A stretch of DNA of 64,000 nt from Steinernema hermaphroditum (taxonomy: Eukaryota; Nematoda; Chromadorea; Rhabditida; Steinernematidae), in NCBI GenBank assembly GCA_030435675.1, contig CM059623.1:7466012-7530011 (forward strand), in the 5' to 3' direction. Below are positions 55,107-64,000 of this stretch, one piece after another. Each line of letters starts with the position of its first letter. The stretch's first letter is position 1. The translations under genes and the position numbers were made by a program. Under the pieces are notes generated by a model, which was given only the letters and a program-made list of their open reading frames with translations, searched no databases and was not told the origin of the DNA.

Positions 55107-56525
55107 TTACTGGTGGTTCCGAGCTTTTCTTCTAAATATGGGTCGTCCTCATCGGTGGAGATGCTTCTTTTGGCGAGAAAACAGGAGATCCATTGCAGGC
55201 TGTTTAGTCCATTGGAGCGAAGTGCTTCAAGAACGACATCGCGGAGGGCAAAAAAGGGGCGACCTTCAAGGGCAGTGGGAAATAAACGAGGAAGCCGTTG
55301 CAGACTTTGCAGAAAACGGACAAAAACGGTCAAAGGACGGCGCCGAGTCCGAACTGAGATATCCAGGAGCTGTCGATCGGATGCTTCAAGCAAGAGAAGA
55401 GAGGCGGGAGAACACTGTATTCCGCAATGCTCAAGAAGGGGCATTGACTTGAGGGTCGTCAAAACAGGTGGAAAGCCCTGCCCTGCAGTATCCCCCAGAA
55501 GCACAGATTGGATCCTGCTCCACCACAGAAGACCCATACATGGCACTCCGGCTGAGTATCGTACTCTGTTCCTATTTGATGCCTTCCGTAGCGCCTCGTC
55601 CTCCGCCCTTCGATCTCCGGGCGAAAACACAAAGACGGCGAACGATCACTTTCCCGTTTTCGTCCGCCGCGTTCTCCCACATAGTTTGGTTTAATTAAGC
55701 AAATTGGTTCAAGGTTAGGTAAGCGCCCACATTCATCACCCACCGTCTCCAAGAGCCGTCAACCCAGTGGGACCACACGCAGCGACCTAGGGAATTTCGC
55801 GTGACTAATCGCCCTTAGCGATCGAAAACAAATATTTTCACGAAAGTGAAAAGCACGAATGGCCTTGACGCCTCATTTGTTTTATGCGACCCGAAGGGGA
55901 AACAGCCGAAGGGGAAGAAGGGGAAGAAGCTACGGCCTGAGAGCGAGCGGGATCTGGAAGAATGTGCATTCATATTCGTCGGAGGGTTCGGACTCGGGTG
56001 GTTTCGAGATGAAGTGCCGCTCTGCGATTGTTTTCTCGAAAACGAACGGAAAGGAGCGAAAGTGTCATTGACCCTAATTGGCGACAACATCTAGGGAGGA
56101 GTCGTCAGGCGTTGCCGAAGACGCCACCGACGCCCGTGAGGGAATCTGCTTTGGCAGGGTGAGCGAGGCCCTTCGGTCCATGGAGGGGCCTCCCCCCTTG
56201 TGACTTCGGCGGCGTTCCTCTCCGGGGCAACTCCCCTCTGCTAATTATCAGTGCCTCCACTCCGTTCTCAAGGCCTCGCGATCGCAACCGCACCTCTAAG
56301 CGGCCATTAAATTTCGCCAAATATGCGATTCTCCTCCGCCTTCCCAAAAACACGCTGCAAGGTCAATCCTCTCGGTTGTCGGCTGATGTTCGGTCCTCTC
56401 CCTTCGCGCTCCGTTAGGCCGGATCGCGTGAAACCCGGCTTTACGACTCCGTTTTATCGGCACCTCGAACCCGTTCCCTTTCAGAAGTGCCCCTTCGAGA
56501 AGACCCTTCGCTCTCCGTTCGAAGG
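55107..56525. other. Intergenic between exchanger and EGF/mucin gene
   Basis: A 222-codon minus-strand frame (54962-55630) and a plus frame overlap each other here; neither has a domain or splice support, and the minus frame would run into the exchanger's last exon. I see no supported gene. The CCCTTTCAG acceptor at 56483 is the likely trans-splice site of the next gene. Confidence 0.4.
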
Positions 56526-59500
56526 ATGGACGACGACGGTCCCCCGAAGAAGATGTGGCCGCTGGCCCTTCTGCTGCTCTCTACCGTAAGCCTGTCGGAG
56601 GCGCTGACGAAGAACTTCGTGAACCAGTCGATGCCGGAGCTGCGACCGATGTTCGTGGTGAACTTCGACATGGCCAGCGTCATCTGCCAGCACTCGGCCG
56701 ACCCCTCGGATCTCCACATGCACGACATGTCCATCCTCTGCGACGGTAAGACCGACTGCTACAGTAACCCGGCCATGCACGACGAGAGCTTCCCCTACTG
56801 TGGTGAGTGTTGTCTTCCGTAGGCGCCCCCGAACGACCCTTCTTCAGAGGGCCACTGCAACTCGACCTGTTCGAACCGTGGCGCGTGTCTCTTCGACGGA
56901 CGCAAGGCGCAGTGCTACTGCAATACCGGCTTCCATGGACCCAGCTGCGAACTCACAGGTACCGTAACGCGATACCGTACAGCTGAACCGTACATTCAGA
57001 CACCAACGAATGCGCGGAGAAGCGCTGTCATTGGATGGCACACTGCCAGAACACGTACGGCTCCTACGAATGCACATGTTTTCCCGGATTTGAAGGCGAC
57101 GGCTTCGAGTGCACTGGTAATAGGGTTACGGTAGGTGTCGAAAGACAAGAGTGACTCGTTGCAGACATTGATGAGTGCGAAACTGGGGAGGCCGAGTGTC
57201 CCCCACACGCGGAGTGCGTCAACCTGCCGGGGACATACCTCTGCAATTGCTCCGAAGGGTTCATGCCGAAAGGCGTTCCCCTCGAGCGCTGCGCCGACGT
57301 CGACGAGTGTGCGACTCGAAGATGCACGACTGCGAACAGGGAACGTTCTGTCAAAATACGGTAGGCGCCCATGCGAGAAAGGAAGTAGATGAGTTCAGGA
57401 CTTTAGGTAGGAGGGTTCTCGTGCGTCTCCCAGTGCGACCTCGGCTACCAGCTCCTGAACGGGAGGTGTGTGGACGTGGACGAGTGCGTGGAGGGGCGCT
57501 GCGACAAGCGCGCCTCCTGCGAGAACCTGCCGGGCTCCTTCAGATGCCACTGCGACGAGGGCTTCACGGGCGACGGCCGCAGCTGCATCCGTAAGTGCCT
57601 CTGGAGGACCCCCGCCCCAGTGGCCCCTTTCAGCGCTGACCGACTGCAGTCAGGACGAGTCGATCTGCGACCGCCACGCCTTCTGCCTCGGCGCTTTCCG
57701 GACCTGCATCTGCCAGGCCGGCTACAAGGGCGACGGACTCACCTGTGAAGGTACCGTACTCCCGATCTGGGCGACGCGACGGGTGCTTTAGACGAGAACG
57801 AGTGCGAGGCGAAAAGCAACCCTTGCGAGAACCAGGCCGGCAAGCGGTGCGTTAACATCGAGGGCGGCTACATCTGCTGCGACGAGGGGACCGACGGATG
57901 CCGACTGCATCAAAGGTGGGTGCTCAGGAAGCAATGCATCTTGACAGGGACGTTCAGAGAAAGGCGTTTACTGCGCCGGCGGCTGCGGTCTCCATGCCGT
58001 GTGTTTCAACCAAACGTGTCAGTGCATGGAGGGATTCTCGGGAGACCCCCTGGCGAAGTGCGTGGACGTCAACGAGTGCGAGGACGACGACAGATGCCCC
58101 TGGCGAAGTGTTTTGGGATAATAAGATGGGGGGTTCATCTCGGGGGGGGGGTAGGAACGAGCAGCTGAAAAGTATGTCCTCGCCGAGGAGGCCGTGGAGA
58201 AGGGCGGATCCTCCTCGAAGCGCACCGGCGGCATCGTAGTCACGGGAGGCGTCGACGTCGACGAGCTGAAGAACAAGATCCTGGTAGGAGGCTTCGAGGC
58301 GTGCGACGGTGGATGCCCCGAGGACTCGGAGTGCATCGGAAGCGCCTGCCAATGCCGCAAGGGATTCATCGGAGAGCCGGGCAGTGACTGCCAAGGTGCC
58401 TCCCCTCCGGCTACGGCCTCTGACTCCGCCCATTCAGATATCAACGAGTGCGACATCCTTGAGGACGCGTGCGCCGACATTGAAGGCGGCTGGTGCCTCA
58501 ACACCGTCGGCTCCTTCCACTGCTGCTCGCCCTCCTCGGCGGTCACCGACTGCATTGGCCTCGAGATCTCTGCCTCTCCTAACGGAACAGCGCGATTGAG
58601 ACTCACCAACCCCAACGCGACTGCGGTAGGCGAGGCCCAGGCGGAGCTCCGGCGCAGTCAGGGCGCAGCGGAATCCGAGGAGGTTGGACAGAGGAAGACC
58701 TCCAGTGGAGGACGGATCATCATCGCGAAAGGAAGAGTCGGAAGCGAGGAGACCGGAGGCGACCAGTGGGGCATCGAAATCACGAGGGAAGAACACGAAA
58801 ATGCCACAGAGAAAGGTATGGGAGGGGTACGGTATGTGGGAGAGAACTCTGCGTTTAGAAGCCGTCCAGAAGGAGTACGAAATCGCCACGAGGGCGCCTC
58901 TCGTCGTCGAGCTGACCTCAACTTCGGGATCCCTTCTCTCTTCCATGCGGCCGCTTTCCCACGACGGCAGCGGCTTGACTACCGTAATTCCTCCTCCGAG
59001 GACGACGGAGAAGGTCGACGCAGTGATCACTGACATTAAGAAGCCACGCGAAGGCCTCGAGACGAATCCCGACGAAGGGGAGGACCCCGATTCGCTGAAG
59101 ACCGACGCCGAGGAGAAGGTGGCCTCGGGCACCTACACTCCTGGAGCCACCACAGAGGCCACTAAAGCCCCCGAAAACGGCACATCGACGACGAATGCCC
59201 CCACTACAGTCTCTTTGTCCGGTACTTCTTACGAAACATCTACCGTAACCTCGATTCTGAAACCGACAACAGAGTCCTCGACTTCCTCGTCGACGGAAGG
59301 AAGTGGCTTCGAGCCGGAGACGACCGAATCTAGCGGCGCCGAACCTGCCACCATCGAAGAAATCCCCACTACCACGATCTCTGCTGCCATAGGAGTTCTT
59401 TCCTCTGAACATGCTTCATCTGCATCTACAGTACTCCCAACTGCTTCCTCCGATTCTCCCGCAGAGTCAGCCACGAGTCCCTCACTTCCCACCGGCAGCA

Positions 59501-62500
59501 CTGTCGAATCGACGGCGTCTTCGGAGGCCGCCACGGAAGCCGTGGCTTATGTCATCACTTCGACTACGGCCTCTCCGGACGCCCCGAAGGTCTCAACTCC
59601 AGAGTCTTCCACGGAAGTGCTTTCGGGATCGTCAGAATCCCCATCAATTCCTACAGAACCTACCGCGTCCTCCACCAGGGGAACTACAAGTGGTTCTTCC
59701 GAGTCGTCTGCTTCGGAGGAAGCCACCGCTTCACCAGTCTTGCCAATAGAAGAAGCTACAGTATTCACGACCGAATCCAGTTCAAACGGATCTTCCTCTC
59801 CGGAAGCACCGGAAACGATAGAAGGACCTGAGTTATCGACGACGCCGGGAAACGTGGACGGCTCGACGACATCTTCTACGTCTTCCACTGCATCTCCTCT
59901 TTCTTCTTCGACGGAATCTAGTGCACAATCCACGGGAAACACGGTCCCTTCGACCGCAACCTCTGCCGAAGCGTCGAAGCGTCGGACGACGCCTCCTTCG
60001 ACCACAGAAGGCGGTGAATCCACCATAGGAGAACCTGAGTTGTCGACCACGCCAGGAAAAGTGAACGCATCGACGACGTCTTCTGGCGAATCTACGTCTT
60101 CCACTGAATCTCCTTCTTCTTCTTCGACCTCCTCCGAAGCGTTGGAGACGACCACCTCTGCCACCACTGCTGATGCGGTAACGTCCACTCAAGCAGCTAC
60201 CGTATCTGCAGCCTCCACTGAGTCCTCTTCTGCTGCGCCCCAGTCGACAACTACGTCTGTTGAACCGTCCTCCACCTCCTCGTCTTCTGAGAAGACGCGC
60301 GTTACTCATCCCGAAGAAGAAGACGAGGAAACAACGTCGCCCACCCCAGCGACCACCTCGTCCACCGTACCCTCAGGAAGCACCGAGTCGGCATCCTCGT
60401 CGACGACGGCAGAGAACGGGTTGGAGATTGTTCGGGGAGTCGGAGGGCAGCGGACGACCGTCGAAGCCGAAGGCGTTCGGAGGAAGGAGACCTCCGAATC
60501 CTCTGCTGCATTCTCTCCGACTCCGACGACGATCGGAGCAGAGGAGAAGAGTTCGACTGCCCCAGTGGAGTCGACGACTGGATCAGCTTCGACCTCTGCT
60601 GCAGACGTTACAGAGGAGACGACGAAGAAGGCGACTTCGAGCATTCCTGCCGAAGGCCCCGAGGAGATAACTTCTCCGACAGCGGAGATTCCTTCTTCTT
60701 CTTCTTCGGCCCCCGAAGCGCCCACAGAGACCGACACTACTGCTTCCTCGGTTTCTACGTCCGACACTGAGTCCACTGGAAGCTCCGCCCCTCCATCGAC
60801 CTCTTCCACACAAGGCGCTACTTCGCCAACGGTCGAAGTGACCACCGAAGCCGCGTCCCCCGTTGCCTCGGAATCCACTACACCTGCATCTCCCATCGAA
60901 GAGGAATCCATTACAGAAGGATCTACTACGTCGACCCCCGCCGACAAGGACTTCCATTCCACTTCCACTCCGCAGGTGGAAGACGCTTCTCCGACCTCCC
61001 AAGAAGTTCCGAAGATCTCAGAGGCGCCTTCCGCTTCGGTCGAAATGACGACTTCTACACCACTAGCCGAATCGGAGGAGACTTCTGCTCTGTTTGGAGG
61101 CACCACCATCGATTCCGAAGAGGAAACCTCTTCGACTCCTCTAGTGGGACTCGAAATTGTGAAAGTCACGGCAGCACCCACCGCGGAGTCTATCGAAACG
61201 AAGACAGAGACCACTACCGAAGCGAGCACTTCTGAAGGCTCAGGAGAATCCACCGAACCGGCATCGAGCACTGAATCCTCGGAGGAAGCGACCACTCTCC
61301 TCGTCGGAATCGCAATCGTCAAATTGACTCCCGATAGAACTCCGGAAACCGAGGCTCCCGAAGCGGTGACGATCGGCTCGACTTCCTCTGAGGTCTCCTC
61401 AGCGCCGCTTCCAACGGAATCCACCCCCGAAGTAGCAACTGCTGCCTCCACTGAGTTCCCGGCCACAGATTCCACCGACACTTCGGCATCAACAGAGCGA
61501 CCTTCGCCCTCTTCCTCGGAATGGTCCACTCCTGCTCTCACAGATGCTCTTGCAGCGACATCTCCCGAACCTTCAACCGCTTCTACCAGTGAATCCACTT
61601 CCGTCGATCTTTCCTTTGAGGCGACGACGGAGGAACCAATCACATCCAACACCGTAACCCCCGACGCGGGAACTAGCGATACTGAGGGCTCCGGAGTCGA
61701 GGAGAGCACCACGAAAGCTCCGACGACGAGCCGTGTCACCCTTCCTGAAGAAGAAGGCGAACAGTCGACGACTTCCTCGACCTCAGAAGCATCGGGTGGA
61801 GAATCTTCTACTGACTCCATCCTCTCGAGCACCTCTAGCCAGCGCCCATTCATTACCGTTTCGTCGTCGACCGAAGACTCCACCCCCTCTCCTGCCAGCC
61901 TATCTGCCTCTCCGACCTCGACGTCTTCTAAAAAGGCGACGCCCGAAGGCTCAGGCGACCTTCCGGAAACAACTTCCTCCACTGAGGTGACCTCCAGCAT
62001 GGAAGAAACGACTACTCCTGGGTTCGGAATCGAGATCGTCAATGTGACTCCCGAAAGCTCCGAAGCTCCCTCCATAGCCGACGCTTCGACACCTACAGAA
62101 CGCCCTTCGACGTCCATCCCGACTGAATCATCCACGCGCTCGACCTCGACGACGCCCGAGGCTTCATCCGCTCCTTCCTCTTCTACCGAGACCGCCAGCG
62201 AAAGTCGGCCACCCACCCTCGGACCCTACGTGCCTCCCATGGCCACGGAATCCTCGGAGATCCTCAAGACGACGAGAGAGGAGACGGTAGCGCCTCTGAC
62301 TGCGACGATTAGCTCCGTAGCGACGAAGGACGTCTTCAGCCTCCGCACGACGACGCTCGCCCCCGAAGCCGATCGCCACAACCCCGCTACCGTATTCCAG
62401 CGGTGCATTACCTCCAACGAGTGCGGCGACGACGCCTACTGCGAGCGGCGCTCCGGATTATGCCGCTGCTCACCGGGATTCCGCGGAAGTCCCCTGCGAG

Positions 62501-64000
62501 GGCGCTGCGAAGACGTCAACGAGTGCGCCCTGAAGCTCGACGACTGCCACCCGACGACGCGGTGCCACAACTACGTGGGTGGCTACGGCTGCTTCTGCGC
62601 CGTTGGGTACCGTAAGACTGTGCATGGCGTCTGCGAGGTCATCGACGAGTGCGCCGAGCGGAATGGCACTCTGTGCGGCCCGAACGCCTTCTGCACAAAC
62701 CTGGAGGGAAGCTACAGCTGCCAGTGCGACGAGGGCTTTGTGGGCGACGGCTACGTGTGCACGTCTCTGGAGAAGCGCCACTGCACCCAGGAGGAGTGGG
62801 TCCGCTCTGACTGCGGTCGGAACCACGTGTGCCTCGTCGATGGCCGCGGCGCCATCGACTGCGACACCTGCAAGCCCGGATTTACGATGAAACACGGCGT
62901 CTGCTCAGGTGAGCGCCTCTGCTTCGGATGTCCTCGAAATGTACCGTTTAGACGTTAACGAATGCGAGTCGAAGGAACTCAGTGGATGTCACAAGGATGC
63001 CCTCTGCACGAATCTTATGGGAGGCCACGTATGTAAGTGCCAGCCTGGGTACCAGGGCGACGGATACAGCTGCATCGGTAGGTCTCGATGCCGAAGGGCC
63101 CTACAGACGCCCTTTCAGACGTGGACGAGTGCACGCACAACCCGTGCCATCCGCAGGCGACGTGCATCAACGTGCCGGGAGCCTTCCTGTGCCGCTGTCC
63201 GAGTGGATGGGCCGGCGACGGTCTCGCGGAGTGCTTGAATCCGTTGGACGGCGCGTGCGAGCGCCGCTCCGAGCTCTGTGAGGGCGCCGCGCACGCCGCA
63301 TGCCTGTCCGTGCGTCTGCCGCCGCGTGGCGACCTCTCCGCCGTCTGCGAGTGTCTTCCTAACTTCCGCTTCGACAACGCCTCGAGGCAGTGCGAAGGCG
63401 AGTCTCTCACCCACCCGACACCCCTCACGGCGCCACTTTAGACGTCGACGAGTGCCTCGAGGACCGTCACAGCTGCGACCCCGCCACCTCGCAGTGCGTC
63501 AACACCCTCGGCGGCTTCCGCTGCGAGTGCGCCCCTGGCTTCGAGGGCGTCGGCGACGTCTGCGTCGACGTCGACGAGTGCCAGCGCGGCGTCTCCGGAT
63601 GCCACCCCAACGCCCACTGCGTGAACCACATCGGGAGCGTCGGATGCCACTGCGCCGAAGGATTCACCGGCGACGGAGTCGACTGCCAACGTAGGTCTCC
63701 GCTCCAGAAGACTCTAGGCGACGAGCTTTCAGCTATCGAACGGATCGTCACCGACAGTAGTTGCTCGACGGAGTGGGAGGAGATCTGCCGCTCGAAGAAT
63801 AAGACGTGCCACGTCGACGACGAAGAGGTCTCCCAGTGCGGATCCTGCCTCATCGGCTACCAGCCCACCGACGGAAAATGTCTCCGTAAGTAACCTCATC
63901 TACAGTTCCCCTTACCGTAGCTCTATAGCGGTCAACGGCCTCGGAAACTGCGCGGATACGTCGAAGAACAACTGCGACGAGAACGCGGAGTGCATCGACG
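56526..64000 (+). CDS. Large EGF-repeat, mucin-like extracellular matrix or receptor protein (5' part)
   Basis: Exons seen: 56526..56802, 56848..56958, 57000..57116, 57165..57360, 57407..57590, 57634..57750, 57792..57915, 57958..about 58117, about 58150..58395, 58438..58815, 58859..62908, 62952..63077, 63119..63397, 63442..63690, 63733..63885, 63929..beyond 64000. A signal peptide ([16 protein letters not shown]) leads to an LDLa-like CDGKTDCYS...ESFPYC, then EGF and Ca2+-binding EGF modules (VDEC, INEC, GFTGDG). A Ser/Thr/Pro mucin region of about 1,150 residues is in one 4,050-nt exon, and further EGF modules follow. LDLa plus EGF in a nematode suggests MUA-3/MUP-4-type epidermal attachment proteins, but that needs the C-terminus. 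Nearly all introns are phase 1, as in module shuffling. The intron 63398-63441 has a GC donor. Frame breaks occur near 57315 and 57898, and 58118-58160 is abnormal. Confidence 0.82.
59830..60125 (+). repeat. Degenerate repeats in the mucin exon
   Basis: Two copies of [10 protein letters not shown].../[10 protein letters not shown]...STTSS about 205 bp apart, each followed by a Ser-rich run. They are part of the wider Ser/Thr/Glu/Pro repetition of this exon. Confidence 0.6.

Noticed and set aside
54962..55630. 222-codon minus-strand ORF over the 3' end of the exchanger gene
   Set aside because: It overlaps the exchanger's last exon, has no domain, no splice sites and an equally long plus-strand frame; most likely chance in GC-rich DNA.
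59229..62379. Long minus-strand frames (up to 636 codons) opposite the mucin exon
   Set aside because: They are mirror frames of Ser/Thr/Glu-rich codons (Val/Glu/Asp-rich on the complement); EGF modules and splice phases show that the plus strand is coding.

Overview
The window looks like a gene-compact metazoan nuclear genome, most likely a nematode. Introns in ordinary genes are mostly 38-60 bp, with GT...TTTCAG or GT...TTTAG ends. Almost every gene model has a bare 3' splice site 0-43 nt before its ATG and no visible upstream exon, which is what spliced-leader trans-splicing leaves. The mobile elements (RTE LINEs, Rep/helicase Helitrons, hAT, a Mutator-like SWIM fragment) fit the same picture. 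No genus is claimed. All exon chains were spliced by eye, and reading frame is preserved across every junction unless stated.

Left host block (1-8.3 kb): a 3' exon of an unknown plus-strand gene, then three minus-strand genes: a polypeptide GalNAc-transferase, a LOTUS-Tudor germ-granule-type protein, and an unrecognised single-pass membrane protein. An 8 kb non-coding stretch (8.3-16.3 kb) follows, with ATGCAAAT octamers and TAATTA cores but no convincing gene.

Transposon block (16.3-40.6 kb): a U6 snRNA pseudogene; a decayed transposon-like ORF split by an RTE LINE with a 12-bp target duplication; a 123-bp-arm inverted repeat; an OTU-protease fragment; a diverged tandem duplication; a small spliced coiled-coil gene; a nearly intact Helitron broken by an in-frame stop inside a perfect hairpin; a second, decayed Helitron that keeps spliceosomal introns; a second RTE interrupted by a foldback element; and a composite Mutator-like foldback that carries a complete hAT element with an 8-bp target duplication.

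Right host block (40.6-64 kb): a truncated delta-COP gene whose 5' end abuts the foldback arm, an F-box protein, a small PPxY membrane protein, a KCTD10/13/TNFAIP1-type BTB adaptor, calnexin, an NCLX-type mitochondrial Na+/Ca2+ exchanger, and the 5' part of a very large EGF/mucin-like extracellular protein that runs off the window. There is no sign of a joint pathway; these are mostly housekeeping or tissue genes in a compact arrangement.

The strongest unusual signals are the Helitron hairpin that looks like a template-switch mutation, the nested RTE insertion that can be reconstructed to the base, the long perfect-stem inverted repeat at 20.3 kb, the composite foldback next to a truncated delta-COP, near-universal acceptor-before-ATG structure, and a palindromic TACSGTA word scattered through introns, intergenic DNA and even coding exons.
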